Assembly (NCBI GenBank): GCA_949987565.1
Contig: OX465104.1
Coordinates: 3,423,301-3,487,300 of the forward strand
Source: Luidia sarsii
Lineage: Eukaryota; Echinodermata; Asteroidea; Paxillosida; Luidiidae
Length of the DNA: 64,000 nt
Direction: 5' to 3'
Part shown: positions 10,466 to 22,739 of the stretch, one piece after another
How the letters are laid out: each line of letters begins with the position of its first letter
Position numbering within the stretch: the first letter of the stretch is position 1
Notes under the pieces: model-generated
Told to the model about the DNA's origin: nothing
The model's database searches: none
What the model saw: only the letters and a program-made list of their open reading frames with translations
Made by a program: the position numbers and the translations under genes

Positions 10466-11182
10466 ATTAGAATGGATTGCATGCTAATTGCCCAGGCCGG
10501 GTAGAACAGTAGACCATATAGACCGCCTGCTTAATATCGTTTAATTACACTGACCACCAACGGCAGCGTTCGTATGGATTGCGTAAGAATATTAATGTGG
10601 CTTTTTTGCACTGTCAATTTATGTATGCGGGCGGGCGGAGACCACAGCTGTGAGAAAAATGGTCGGCAAGCAGCCACAGAGATTTATAGTCGTGTATCTC
10701 GTGAGGCATTTCCCCATCATGTCATTCTTTTTTTCGTATCTGCAGTGCTTTTTTTTAATTGGGTAACTATTGTTAAAGCTTATCGTTGATAATGGTTTAT
10801 TCTGATTATCATTATCGCTGGATTTCTTGGGTCGCTCTTGTGCAGGTCGGTCTGAGGTCAATAAGGGGTCATTAGAGGTCAACGAGGGGTCATTAGAGGA
10901 GGTCATTTTCGCTGTTTTTGTTTTTTTAATCAAAGACGTCATTTGGACAGAAACCAAATAGCACAAGATCAGTCCATTGCCAATTCAACAATTTTCTTTT
11001 TTAAATTTCTTCAACTAAGCAACTGGCAAAGAAGAAAAGAATTACGTTGTATTTCAATTTAATTTGTATCTGTCACAGGGACACGCAGTCGAATGAAGAC
11101 ATTTTTTCATCTCCCAAAAACATTTTTTATAATTCAATAGTTTTCTCAAATGAACCACCATTGTTCATGTTTGAATATTATA
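10466..11182. other. intergenic DNA without recognised features
   Basis: A short imperfect tandem (GGTCATTAGAGG, near 10860-10905) is the only pattern seen. Confidence 0.45.
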
Positions 11183-11435
11183 TGTGACCCGGCACAACGA
11201 CATGAGGAATATCCCACCGAAACACCTTTTAAGTAAACAACGCCTGAAGTTAAAGTATCTTCACAATTCGATTACAAATCAATTTTCTTTTGTTTGTATT
11301 TTCGGAACATTTTGGTATTAGAGGATACTATATTTTGATATCATTTGAAAGCTACTGGTATACTCTTTCACATCATTAGAAAACCTCAAAATCTCAAAAG
11401 TGGGGTTATTTCTCATTATGCTGTGCCGGGTCACA
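11183..11435. mobile_element. GTGACCCGGCAC MITE, complete
   Basis: Same family as 8589-8843 in opposite orientation. Ends TGTGACCCGGCACAACGACA and TGCTGTGCCGGGTCACA; flanked by TA/ATA on both sides, compatible with a short TA-type target duplication. Confidence 0.85.
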
Positions 11436-11599
11436 TATGGCGTATATGGGAGGATTTGATTTTCAACAAATTGTGAACATCTTGGACTCTTAAATACAAT
11501 AATATGATGATGATTATGATAATTATGATTACAGCACGATTGCCTGCTTACAAATTACTAACCAGAACTGAAATGAATAGGCCCTGCATGAATAATGAA

Positions 11600-11828
11600 T
11601 CTGTTATTTATCTTTCCCCCTCTTGTCACTAATCCCTACCCTACCCCTTTCCCTTCCCTTTGATCTCTCCCTACCAGCTTCACTCTTTGTCCTTTGTTTC
11701 TCATCCGTGTCCTATTCACTCTCTCCCCCCTTCCTTCGTGTACAAGTATCTGTTTTGTCCTTGTCACTCTGCCTTTGAAAAAGGTCCTGCTAGGATCGAA
11801 ACGTCAGGCCCACTAAATTTTAAGATTG
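11600..11828 (+). mobile_element. longer copy of the GATCCTAGCAGG element
   Basis: Pyrimidine-rich 5' part (CACTAATCCCTACCCTACCC through GTATCTGTTTTGTCCTTGTC) followed by the head CTGCCTTTGAAAAAGGTCCT. Reverse complement of the 8345-8520 copy. The long form, not the hairpin form, probably shows the parental structure. Confidence 0.65.
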
Positions 11829-12559
11829 TTATTATTTTTTCTTCAATAAAATCATCCATATTATTATAACAATGTAACTGACATACAAGGAATAAGATGC
11901 TCCTTTCATTGACTCATAACCCACTAATAATTCCTGTGAGGAATTTAATTGATGAATTTACAAGGTGTGTTTTGAGCGAGGTCTCAAACGGGTCAAGGGA
12001 ATGGGTGCTATGAATATGCGCTGGTATAGCCTGCATGGTAGTATACATGTACAGTTGGAGAAATTACTACAAAAGCTCTATCGTGAGTATCTATATAGCA
12101 GTCAAGGGGTAACTGAAAGGGAGTGATGGTGATCAGTGAAGTCTTCAAGACTTCTAACAACGTAAGGAAATAAGATCCGAAAGATATTTAGGGTCGGACA
12201 TAGCTGCCAACCATTCCTATTTTGGAGGAATCATTCCTCTTTTTAGGTAGAAATATTTTATCACTTTTTACTAGCTCTGGACAACAGATTCCGATTTTTG
12301 GCTTGGAAATACACATGTATTCCTATGTAGTTTGCTCTGTGATTCCTCTTTTTTTTTTTAGCAAAGGACTCTTAATTTCCTTTGAGATAGATTGACAGCT
12401 ATAATTATCATGGGGACTTGTGTACGTCAGAAGAACTTGAAAAAATGACTCTTTGAATGTAGAAACCGTTCAAACCCGATGCGGTAGTGAACTCACCTTG
12501 TCCTTGTATAAAGCTTCCATCCTTTTTTACAAGCAACCTCCCCCCCCGCGGGCATTTAC
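11829..12559. other. intergenic DNA upstream of FBXL16
   Basis: AT-rich, no gene or repeat family recognised. Confidence 0.4.
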
Positions 12560-14089
12560 GGTTAAACATTTCGCGACGTTCGCGTCAATTTGTGAGAATC
12601 CGCAAAGAGGAAACGAGATTTTCTACGCGCGTGGCCGGCCCTGCAGCTGAGAGCAAGCCGGGCATGCGTTAAAAAAAAAAAAAAAAAAACCTTAAAAAAA
12701 AAAATAGAGAAAAAAAACCGTACACTCCCGCTGACGTCACACGGGTGGCCTCGCATCGCGTGTGTGCACAGGGCAGAGTCGAGAGAGAGAGAGAGAGAGA
12801 GGGAGTTAGAGAGAGAGGGAGACTGTGGCCTATTGCACCAATGGAAGGGCTTGTCCGCTCTCAGCTGATGAAGATGAAGATGCAGAGACAGCGCTAAACG
12901 CCGCGCTGTGTACACACACTACATACTGGACATGTACATGTACATGTACAGTACATTGTATGCGTGCCTGCATGCACTACGCGTCTCGCCACACGCTGAA
13001 TTCTAACCCGCAGTGCGTCGCCCGTTCTCGATTCTACCTGATATACACACGAGCGGCCATTTCTGCCTCTTTTCTCCAGCATCATCACTGCGGAGCCCAT
13101 CCCACTGCATCTCAGCCGCCATCAACGAGAGGACCCCTCCCTTCCTCCTCCTCCTCCTCCTCCTCCTTCTCTTTCTCCTTCTCCCTGCCTCATCCACCCC
13201 ACCGACACACACACACACACAGCATCTTCCATCGCATCTTGTTCTGTGGTGAGCTGACAGATCGCTGCCTGTGTTATGATATACGCTCACCATCAGCGGC
13301 CGGCCAATTTACGCATTGAACATCTGCCCGTCTCAAACCTTGGCGTGTCGACTCTGATCCGGAAAAAAACCCGTGCGGACGGAATACCCCGATAAACTGA
13401 GGGGAAAACAAACCCACCCCATCTATCCGTGAATAAGAACAACCTCAACGAATCGACGGAGTGCGCCATCTGTATCATCGTGGCAGGAAAAATAACCCAG
13501 GACATCGGATTGTGGTGTGTTTCCGCTCCCTGACATTACAGTGTGCGTTCGCAGCCAGCCCGCGCAAAAACCCCCACACTCCTCATCTCTCATCTTCGCC
13601 CAGGATAGAAGCCAAGCTGTAGCGCTGAGTGATTCGTATGGAAACCACAGCGATTCATAATTAGTTCCTGCACATAACGCGCCGTGCATGCGCGCGTGTG
13701 TTTTTTTTCCTCCGCCACAGTCGCGTTATACTGTACAGTACGTACAGGTACGTGTATATAAGTATATACGTGTATGTGCGGTCATCGTGCAGGCGTGTCG
13801 TTCTATGATGAATCGTGTGCACGACGGATCGGGACCGCTTTGACGTGTACAATCTTGAATGGGATTCCGCGCGCGGTTGTGTCATGATGATGTTGTTTTG
13901 TAGACGATAAACCCGTGCATGGTGATGTTGTTGATGGTGACTATGATGTGATAGACGCCCGGACGGGCTGCGTGTACGTGTATAGGTCTTCCCTCTAATC
14001 CCCCGGATCAACCGTTTTACCAGACAAACCTCCTCGGCCCAGCAAACAATCCAAGCTCAAATCGACCCCCTTTTTTTCTCTCTTCAAAT
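12560..14089 (+). promoter_or_regulatory. presumed promoter / 5' UTR region of FBXL16
   Basis: Base composition shifts to CpG-rich before the first coding exon. It contains an A-tract (12671-12690), a (GA)n tract (about 12780-12812), TACATGTACATGTACA-type palindromic runs (12930-12955), a pyrimidine tract (13141-13190), a short (CA)n (13206-13221) and a TATA-like stretch GTATATAAGTATATAC (about 13755). Several ATGs out of frame precede the chosen start. The transcription start cannot be fixed; this is inference from position and composition. Confidence 0.35.
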
Positions 14090-15363
14090 ATGAACGGGGT
14101 TGCCGTGACCAGCCCTAGCCCCGACAACAACAACACCACCGCCCCGACCGCCGCCACGACGACCATCGGCAAGATTGGGGGAGCCATCAGCGGCAGCAGC
14201 AGCCCGCGCCCGGCCGCCGCCGAGGAAACGATGCCGGGCCCCGTCAACGCCGCCGCCACCGCCGCCGCCACCGCCGCCGACCCCAGCAAGGCCCGGGACG
14301 CCGGCGTCACGACCGGCGGCGGGGCGGACCACAAGCGGCAGCTGGCCGACAGCCCCGCCGGCTCGCAGGGCATGGACGAGGGCGGCCCCGACCCCAGCCA
14401 GGCCTCGGAGGGCGGCGAGGCCGCCCCGAAGAAGGCCCTGATCAACGGCCGCTCCAAGCGGCCCTCCTTCTGTCGGATGATGAACGCCAAGTGCCTGGCC
14501 GATCTCATCCAGGACGAGCACTTCCTCAAGCGGTTCTTCTCCTGCTTCACGCCCTTCGAGAAGTGCCTGCTGGCACAGGTCTGCCACAAGTGGAGGGACA
14601 TCCTCTACCATCCCCGCTACTGGAAGCACACCGTCCCCATCCTGCACAAGCGCGACCTCTACGACGAGTCGGAGGACGGCCGCAAGATCTTCACCTCGCT
14701 GGTCAGCTTCGAGCAGCGCGGCTTCGAGTCCGTCTGCCTGGTCAGCGTCTCGGACCTGGACATCTGCGAGTTCATCGACCACTGCCCCAAGACCAAGAAG
14801 ACCCTGAAGGCCGTCAGCCTGAAGCGCTCCACGGTGACGGACGCCGGCCTGGAGGTCATGCTGGAGCAGCTGGGCTCCGTGGAGTCGCTGGAGCTGAGCG
14901 GCTGCAACGACTTCACCGAGGCGGGCCTCTGGTCCAGCCTGCAGCCGCGCATCGTCTCGCTCAGCATCAGCGACTGCATCAGCGTGGCCGACGAGAGTGT
15001 GGCGGCCGTGGCCCAGCGGCTGCCCAACCTGCGCGAGCTCAACCTGCAGGCCTACCACGTCACCGACAGCCTGCTGGCCTACTTCCCGGCCCGGCCCAAC
15101 AGCAGCATGGCCGTGCTCCGGCTCAAGTCCTGCTGGGAGCTGACCAACCACGCCGTGGTCAACATCGTGCAGTGCCTGCCGCAGCTGGCCGTGCTCAGCC
15201 TGTCCGGCTGCAGCAAGATCACGGACGAGGCCGTGGAGCTGATCGCCGAGAACATGAGCCAACTCAAGTCCCTGGATCTATCCTGGTGTCCGCGGATCAC
15301 CGATTCCGCCCTGGAGTACATAGCCTGCGATCTTCCCAAGCTGGAGGAACTCGTACTGGACAG
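14090..15363 (+). CDS. FBXL16: FBXL16, F-box and leucine-rich repeat protein, first coding exon
   Basis: Encodes residues 1-424 plus two bases of codon 425; with the other two exons the protein is about 523 residues (vertebrate FBXL16 is near 480). Residues 1-125 are a low-complexity Ala/Thr/Pro/Gly-rich leader with no visible domain. Residues about 136-181 form the F-box ([20 protein letters not shown], then [17 protein letters not shown]). From about 200 onward come cysteine-containing leucine-rich repeats such as [20 protein letters not shown] and [20 protein letters not shown]. The donor is ACAG/GTAAGA. In the family, F-box proteins are SCF substrate adaptors, but vertebrate FBXL16 has been reported to act without binding CUL1 and to contact PP2A-B55; that role is family knowledge. 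Strong GC bias in third codon positions contrasts with the flanking introns. The ATG chosen is the first in the open frame. Confidence 0.95.
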
Positions 15364-15789
15364 GTAAGACTCTCTCTCTCTTTCTTACGTCTTCTAAGAG
15401 AGAATCCTTCACTGTAAAAACGAACTGCACTTCATGCACTTCTGCAATGGCACATATTTTGTCCCAGAATCATGAACATTTTGAGGCACCTACTGTGCTA
15501 CATGCACATGGAGTACTGTAGCTCAAGCATATGTGGCATTGTAATCACTTGAGCAAACATCGGATGAGGTGCATGAAGTGCTTCATGTACAAGAATCTCT
15601 TTCTAATTATTGTACCTCAAGCACATGGAGTGAAAGTGAGCATCACCCCATGCGCATGTATCGTACACCATGTGCCTCAGCATACTTCATCAATGTGCAT
15701 GATGTGAGCACCGTTTTTCTACAGTGTTGTTGGATAAGGTTGAATGGTGGAAATACCAAGTAGAAGGTTTGCAATAACACCATGTACAT

Positions 15790-16125
15790 CATCTCTTGTG
15801 AGATGGAGTATAGTGGCTCTGAAATTAGCCGGTAACTGAAAGTTTCGAGTAGTGTGTATTATACTCTACATGTACATCATCTCTTAAGAGGGGTATGGCT
15901 CTGAAAACGGAGTCGGTACCTCAACGTTTCGGGTAGTGTGTACTCTTCAAGGTAGGCCTACGGCTCTGAAAAGAGCCGGTAAAGCCACCTTTCGGGTAGT
16001 GTGTACTCTCCATAGTGTCCGTGTACATAATCTTTTAATGAAACGCTGAGTTACCGGCTCTTTTCAGAGCCGTACTCCTTCTCTTAAGAGATGATGTACG
16101 TGGTGACACCGGAAACCTCCAATAC
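15790..16125. repeat. dispersed repeat with histone-type stem-loop sequences, copy 1
   Basis: Several iterations of GGCTCTGAAAAGAGCC-like palindromes next to CGTTTCGGGTAGTGTGTACT and TACATCATCTCTTAAGAG. Perfect 16-nt stem-loops: 15962-15977 (- strand sense) and 16056-16071 (+ strand sense, GGCTCTTTTCAGAGCC). Decayed versions at 15815-15830 and 15897-15914. Confidence 0.8.
16056..16071 (+). other. histone-mRNA-type 3' stem-loop sequence
   Basis: GGCTCTTTTCAGAGCC: six-base-pair stem with the UUUC loop (written TTTC), identical to the core consensus recognised by SLBP at replication-dependent histone mRNA ends. It sits in a dispersed repeat, not after a histone gene, so function is doubtful. 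Confidence 0.6.
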
Positions 16126-16913
16126 TTGAATCCTTGTTGATTTATAAACCCACGAGTTGGTTTATGTTCACAACAGACAAGTATAGGCCTCTATCTATGT
16201 AATAAGCCAAATTCCAAAATTCTATATTATACTTAATCTTGAACGCAAAACCCGAGGTCTCAGATGCAGTTTCAGACAGGTATCCTGCATGAGTATGAGT
16301 AGATGCCCGTAGTCTTTGAGCATTCGAGAGAACAGTCTTTCAGATTCAAGGAAAATTACAATCTTGAAACGTGTATACCTTTCCTTCAAGTTAGTGACGG
16401 ATGACGGTGTGAAGGTTGAATTACACGTTGTAAAGGGGAAAGGAAAGACAGGATCTCTGAGATGAGTTTCGTGGTTTTTGACTAAGAATTGTGAGAGGAA
16501 AAAAACAGGCTGCCCGCATCTCCCAGACTGACCTACACCAGTTACGATAAATGGTGGCGCCGTGACGTGCAGGCAATGATTATGCTGTACAGACTGGGGG
16601 CGAGTCTAGTATACTCGCCCCGATTCCCATGCAGGTGAAGAAACGCGACGACCATTGGAGTGAAAACACAACCCCTCAGTCCGCCATTACAGAACTGCCA
16701 GCGCTAAGCACTATATACTTGACTACCTGGGACACTTTGTACGAAGGCTTATAGGCTCGGCCATGGACTTCGCGTTCTTTTCTCGGCGGGCTTCTGGCTA
16801 CAGTTTCCAGTGAATTCTCATCGCACTGTCACAGGGGGGAAAAAAGGAAGAAGCCTGAACATTTTCAGAGGCAAACTGCAACCTGTGTGTTTTTTCAGGT
16901 TCTGGTTGACGGG

Positions 16914-16976
16914 GGACGAAGCCCGAGCCTTAGCCCGAGTCTGAGCCTGAGCCCGAGCCTGAGCCTGAGCCCGAGT

Positions 16977-17016
<40 letters not shown>

Positions 17017-17036
17017 TCCTGAGCCTGAGCCTGAGT

Positions 17037-17093
<57 letters not shown>

Positions 17094-17158
17094 TGCCTGA
17101 GCCTGAGCCTGAACCCGATCCTGAGCCTGAGCCTGAGCCAGAGCATGAGCCAGAGCCA

Positions 17159-17215
<57 letters not shown>

Positions 17216-17232
17216 TCTGAGCCTGAGCCTGT

Positions 17233-17265
<33 letters not shown>

Positions 17266-17282
17266 AGAGCCCGAGCCCAAGT
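16914..17282 (+). repeat. (GAGCCT)n hexanucleotide array
   Basis: About 60 units of GAGCCT/GAGCCC with GAGTCT, GAGCCA and GATCCT variants. Preceded by AACCTGTGTGTTTTTTCAGG and GACGAAGCCCGAGCC. Related by sequence to the GGCTCN arrays at 4081 and 38228 in the opposite orientation. Open frames (Glu-Pro, Ser-Leu) are repeat artefacts. Confidence 0.95.
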
Positions 17283-17505
17283 GGGTACTCTACCCGTCGT
17301 CAGGAGACTGCTGGAGTCACCTGATCACCATGTCTCCTGGCGACGCGACGGGCAGAGTACACACTACCCGAAACGTTGAGTTACCGGCTCTTTTCAGAGC
17401 CACACTCCGTCTCACAAGAGATGATGTACATGTACATGTACATCATCTCTTGTAGGCCTACATCATCTCATGTACATGTACATGTACATGGTGTCATCGC
17501 AAACC
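17283..17505 (+). repeat. dispersed repeat with histone-type stem-loop, copy 2
   Basis: Contains inverted halves (GTACTCTACCCGTCGTCAGG with CGACGGGCAGAGTACACA-like partner), then GAAACGTTGAGTTACC, a perfect stem-loop at 17386-17401 followed by ACACTCCGTCTC and the purine-rich ACAAGAGATG (17414-17423), then TACATGTACATGTACATCAT palindromes. The spacing of stem-loop and purine block resembles a histone 3' end. Confidence 0.75.
17386..17401 (+). other. histone-mRNA-type 3' stem-loop sequence with HDE-like purine block
   Basis: GGCTCTTTTCAGAGCC followed by ACA, and by ACAAGAGATG 12 nt downstream. No histone reading frame precedes it. Confidence 0.6.
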
Positions 17506-18039
17506 TTCCATGCACTCTACCCCCAGAGTGTATTCTATTTTTTTGTGGAAAATAAAGTTATGATTGATTGGTTGATTGATTGACTTCCACCATGCTATAG
17601 ACCTTTTTCACCCACGTGGACCAAAACACGTACAACAAAAACACAGCCGCCATGTTGGACCGCTTTTTACGGAAAGTGTACGCACAACCATAATGGTATA
17701 ACTGATGTTTACACTGTGCGCTGCCATTGTAAGGCGGTCCAGCATGACGTCACGTGAAAAAAAAGGTCTACAGCCTTCACAATCTTATCGATACAAAAAA
17801 TGGGCAAAATATTTCGTCGACGTACATGTACATGCATGCGTGCACGCTCCAGATTCCCTTTTAGACTGCTGGGAGGGAATTCTTTGTGCCTTTCTGCAAA
17901 GGCTCCAACTGGTTGACACGTATAATTCGACCTCCCCTCTCTGGCCCCGGGCTGCCCTATATACCGTCGATGCATGGGACCGACTCTGACAGGTCTACGA
18001 AGAGGCAAATTACTGCGGCACTTTGTAGAGAATAGAAGA

Positions 18040-18830
18040 AGACAGGGAAATCGAGAGAGAGGGGGAGAGGGAAATAGAGAGAGATGAAAAAGGGGAGAGA
18101 GTGGAGAGAGGGGAGAGGGAGAGATAGGGAGAGAGAGAGGGAGACGATGAAAGGGGAGAGGGAGGGGGAGAGGGGGGAGAGAGAGGGGAAGAGAGAGGGG
18201 AAGAGAGAAGGGAAGAGAGAGGGAGATGAAGAAAGGGGAGAGAGAGAAGGGGAGGGGAGAGAGATAGGGAGAGAGAGAGGGAGATGGAGAAAGGGGCAAG
18301 AGGGAGTTGAGAGAGAGAGGAGAGGAATAAAGGGGAGAGAGAGTGGAGAGAGGGAGAGAGAGGGGAGAGAGAGAAAGGAAGAAAGGGAAGAGAGAGAGAG
18401 TGGAGAGAGAAAGAGGGGGAAATGAAGAGAGAGAGGGAGGGAGGGAGGGAAAGACAGATGGGGTTGAGAGAGAGAGAGGGGAGAAGAGATAGAGGGAAGG
18501 GAGAGATAGACTAAGGAGGAATTGAGACAGGGGAAGGTTGGAGAGGGAAAGGGAGGGAGAAATGGAGGCATAAGTGGAGGGAGAGAGAGGGAAAAGGAGA
18601 GAGGGGATGGAAAGAGAGAGGAGAAGAGAGAGATTGGTGGGGAGAGAGATAGAGAAAGGAGGGAGGGAGACAGGGGGAAGGTGGAGAGGGAGAGGGAGGG
18701 AGGAACGGAGAGATAGGCGGAGGGAGAGAGAGAGGGGAGAGGAGAGAGAGGATGGAAAGAGAGAGGGAGAAGAGATAGGAAGGGAGAGAGAGATGGAGGG
18801 AGAGAGGGGAGATGAGAGAGAAGTCAGGCC
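18040..18830 (+). repeat. GA-rich array (GGGAGAGA-like)
   Basis: Irregular polypurine + strand, about 790 bp. Long Ser/Leu/Pro frames on the - strand are compositional. Confidence 0.95.
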
Positions 18831-18899
18831 CTCTAGCGTTTTGAACTGGCTTGTGTCCAAGTGCATGGTGTCATCGAGATGAAACGGCTTATGTTGCAG

Positions 18900-19680
18900 C
18901 GCAGAAAATTGGGTTGGATACTTGGTTTGGTTTGTCTGTTGCTCAGTTGATTGGCTCGTAATAATGTTTGACTGTTTGATTGAATTGATGGGATGAGTGA
19001 ATAGGTGATTTATTATGTTGTTGATTGATTGCTTGATTAACCTAATGGTTGATTGGTTGATATATTGCTTCATATAGACTGGTTGGTTGAATGCTTGATT
19101 GAACGGTTGATTCTTCTCAAGTTTTTTTGATCAGCCGTTTGATATGGTTACCTCCGTCTACTCTCATATCCATCCACTTCCAAGTACCAAGTTTTAAAAC
19201 GCCCTCTAACGTCTAAACCTTCCATCTTCCAATCAAGCACACACTGTAATCATACGCAAGCAAAAACAAGTGGGTCTCAAATTTCAGCCACAAAAAACCA
19301 CAACTCGCATTAATTATCACCCTTTTCCTCGAAAATGATGACGAAGATCGAGTCTAGAAAAATCAGGCTTCTCTCGACGGTCTCGAGCGAACATTGGTCG
19401 AGCAATTAGTATTCCCCCTGTGATGTTCTCTGGCGATTCGGGCTATACCTGTATATAGGTGAGGTCCGTTGGGAAGAGTTATACTTGTACACTGGGCGAT
19501 GAAGCGCGCACATTTCCGCAGCGCTGGTGGGACGTATGCCAGAGAGAACCCGAACCAGTTATCGGTGTGCATACGATCGCCCCAGACCCGAACGACCCCC
19601 AAAAGAGACCGGGGAAATGGTTGCTGACGCGAGACGCGTGCCGATGCGGCGTGTCGCGTGGGCCCAGCCTGCGGCCCAGC
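18900..19680. other. intronic DNA with TTGATTGA-like short repeats
   Basis: GATTGATTGNTTGATT-like tetranucleotide drift at about 18940-19110; the rest is unremarkable. Confidence 0.45.
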
Positions 19681-19745
19681 AGCACCCCCTCTCCCCCTCT
19701 CTCCCCCTCTCTCCCCCTCTCTCCCCCTCTCTCCCCCCTCCACCA
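19681..19745 (+). repeat. (CTCTCCCC)n tract
   Basis: Short 8-bp pyrimidine array with about seven units. Confidence 0.85.
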
Positions 19746-19947
19746 CCACGTCCGTGCATGATGATGCCCTCTGTCGAGCCACCGCAGCCCTAAATCGAAT
19801 TAGACCACCCTCTGGCTCTCTCTCTCTCTCCCCTACCCCACCCACTCCTTATACACCCCGTGGTGCAATGCGCGGGATTATCTTTCACGTGCCGCGACGG
19901 GAAGTAATAATCCTGCGTGACGCACGTGACAAAGACTAAATAACTGG

Positions 19948-20685
19948 TGCCCTCCTCCTCCTCCTCCTCCCCCTTCTCCTCCTCCCCCACCTCAAATTAC
20001 TTCTCCTACTCTTCCTCCCCCCTCCTCCTTCTCCTCCTCCTCCTCCTCCTCTTTCTCATTCTCACCCTTCTCTTCTTACCCTCTCTTCCTCTTCTTCACC
20101 TCCCTTCTCCTCCTCCCCTCCTTTTCCTCCTATATAATCTTCCTCTTCCTTTTCATTCTCTTCCTCTTCTCTCTCCTCTTCCTCCTCCCCGTCCTCCTCT
20201 TCCTCCCCATCTCTTCCTCTTCCTTCCATCCTCCTTCACATTCCCTTCCTCTTCCCCCGCTTCATCCGCTTCCTCCTCTTCCTCCTCTTCCTCCTCTTCC
20301 TCTTACTCCTCTTCCTCCCCTTCTCTTCCTCTTCCTCTTCTTCCTCTTCCTCCTCTTCCTCCCCTTCTCTTCCTCTTCCCCCTCTTCCTCTTCTTCCTCT
20401 CCCTTCTCTTCCTCTTCCTCCTCTTTCCTCCTCTCCCCCTCTTCCTCCTCTTCCTCTTCTTCCTCTCCTTTCTCTTCCTCTTCCTCCCCATCCTCCATCT
20501 TCTCTACCTCTTCCTCCTCTTCCTCCTTCTCCATCACCTCCTCTTCCCCCTTCTCCTCCTCCCCTCCTCCCCCCTCTTCATTTTAGCCCTCTCCTTTCTC
20601 TATCTCCTCCTCCTCCTCCTCCTTCTCCTCCTCCCCCTCCTCCCCCTCCTCCTCCTCCTCCTCCTCCTCCCCCCTATGAACCAAC
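19948..20685 (+). repeat. CT-rich array (CCTCTTCCTCCT-like)
   Basis: About 740 bp of polypyrimidine + strand, a mirror of the GA arrays. Open in several frames; no gene. Confidence 0.95.
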
Positions 20686-21690
20686 GGTGTCCCTCTTTAC
20701 ACCTTCGGGGGACTTAAAGGAGGAAGGGCTCCTGTCATTAAGACTCTCCCGAGGCAAGAAGAGAAAAAAAAACCCGTCGCCTCTGTCCTGGGATAACATT
20801 GACAGTATTAGAATAAGATTTCATTCCAGACTACATGAACCAGGCTGCCGCGTAGTGACGACGAACCTCCATAATAAACTCATTTTCATATAATCGTCGA
20901 GTCGTCGATCGAGCGCGTTCGTTTTTCTGTATTGAATGAACCACAGTAAACCCAGCCGCGTTCCGCTGGCAGGATGAAAACTAGATCACTGTCAGTCTGT
21001 CACACTCGCGTAAAAAAACGTTCCTAATCGCTAGGAGAACTCAATACACTAATTGTATTCAGAAGATGTCGTAGGATGGGGGTAGGTCAAAGATAACCTT
21101 TGCATCGTTCAAACAATATCGATCGAAAAGGGCAAGACGGAAAAAAAAAACGACCAGAGAAAATTGAATTCGATTTTCGTCCGAGTCTCGTTCAGTTTGT
21201 CAACTTCTGGCATGAAGTCGATTTTCGTCCGGATCGCTCTGTTTAAGAAAAGAAAAAACCTAACTCACACCACACGACAACTACATGGAGTTGACACCTC
21301 GACGTATGCAAATGGTTTATTCACGAGGTTCATGAATAATTCAGCAGACGGCGGCTGGATGTTGATAAACCTATAGCCCCTGCGTCGTGTTGGCTCAGGG
21401 CGACGACATATTTAGGTCTCTGCCGTGTGTAATCAGACACGTGTGGTTGAACGTGCATTATTTTTTCCCCCCACGCGCGCCGATATGCTGTATCATTATG
21501 CACACGCGGTTTTCCCTTTTCGACTTTGGTCTTAGTGGGATCTTTGGCCGCGTGCAAAGTTGCTAGTTGATTTTTGGGGGGTCTATTTTTGGCCGATCCG
21601 CGCCAAAAATAGACGACAGAGATGCATGGAGGCATTGACTAGGGGTGAAGGTAATTATTTGCATGACGGGAGCGGCTATTGTGAAACTGC
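20686..21690. other. intronic DNA without recognised features
   Basis: Mixed composition; no reading frame with recognisable homology and no repeat family seen. Confidence 0.4.
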
Positions 21691-22255
21691 CTTTCTCATC
21701 CCTCTCCTTCTCTCTATTATATATCTCCCCTTCTCCTGTAGGCCCTATATAACTCTCTCCTTCTCCCTCCTCTCTCCCCTCTGTCATTGTCTCTCTCTCC
21801 CTCCTATTTCTCCTCTCTTTCTGTTTCTCCCCCTGATCTAATCTCTCTGTTTATCTCTCCAATCTCTCTTCTTTCCTCCTTTTGTCTCTCTGTTTCTTTT
21901 TACCTCTTCTCTCTTCTCTTCCTCCTTTCTCCCCTCTCTCCCTCCTCTGTCTTCTCCTTTCTCCTCTCTCCCTCCTCTCTTTGTCTCTCCCTCATCTCTT
22001 TCTGTCCTTTCTTCACTCATTCCTCTCTCTTAACTCTCCTCTTTCTTTCTTTTCCCCTCTCTTTCTCCCCCACTCCTCTCCTCTCTCCCCTGCCTCCTCT
22101 CCTCTCTCCTCTCCTTCTTCACTCATTCCTCTCTCTTATCTCTCCTCTCTCTTATCTCTCCTCTCTTTTTCTCCCCCACTCGTCTCTCTCTTGCCCTCTC
22201 TGTCTCTCTATTCTCTTTGTCTGTCCCTCTCTCTTTTTTCTCGCTGTCTCTCGCC
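21691..22255 (+). repeat. CT-rich array (CTCTCTCC-like)
   Basis: Irregular polypyrimidine stretch of about 560 bp. Confidence 0.9.
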
Positions 22256-22419
22256 TGGCGGTCCCTTGTTTTTCGTGGAATCCGCTTTAGTTCACGCCTC
22301 TGTAAACGTCCGCAGAGGCAAACAGTTCCAACTTGTGCGCACGCTCATCACGCTACGTCACGAGTCTGCGCAGTGGGGCCCGGAATAGTTGGGGCTCCGC
22401 TGTTGGTTCGACTGTCAGG

Positions 22420-22544
22420 CCGTGTCCGAAACCGGGCGTCTAGAGCTAGGTCTAGGTCTTCCCCCTATTGGAAATTCACGGGGACGCGAAGGACAACAGC
22501 CCTAGCCGTAGCTCTCTGGACAGAAAGCCCGTTTCGGACACGAC
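22420..22544. mobile_element. CGTGTCCGAAAC MITE, copy 1
   Basis: Terminal inverted repeats CGTGTCCGAAACCGGGCGTC and AAGCCCGTTTCGGACACG with inner arms AGAGCTAG and CCGTAGCTCT. About 125 bp, no coding capacity. Second copy at 40753-40853. Confidence 0.8.
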
Positions 22545-22584
22545 CTCATTCCTCCGATATTTGTCCCCCAAATAATTTATAGTT

Positions 22585-22725
22585 ATAAATATAATAATAT
22601 ACAAAAATGTTGCAAACTGCTTACTGACTAAAATTACCAAAATGTAAATCTTAAAATTTAGTGGGCCTGACGTTTCGATCCTAGCAGGACCTTTCTCTGC
22701 CTTTGAGAAAGGTCCTGCTAGGATC
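22585..22725 (-). mobile_element. inverted-dimer element with 11-bp target duplication, one arm truncated
   Basis: Flanked by AATTTATAGTT at 22574-22584 and 22726-22736. One head stops at GCTAGGATC, that is, it is truncated at the end away from the tail. Confidence 0.85.
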
Positions 22726-22739
22726 AATTTATAGTTCGG

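Noticed and set aside
14084..15262. 392-residue - strand frame opposite FBXL16 exon 1
   Set aside because: Shadow of the GC-rich coding exon; the + strand frame has clear F-box and leucine-rich repeats and proper splice sites.
17709..19073. 454-residue - strand frame rich in Ser/Leu/Pro
   Set aside because: Complement of the GA-rich array; serine/leucine/proline bias is compositional and there are no domains.
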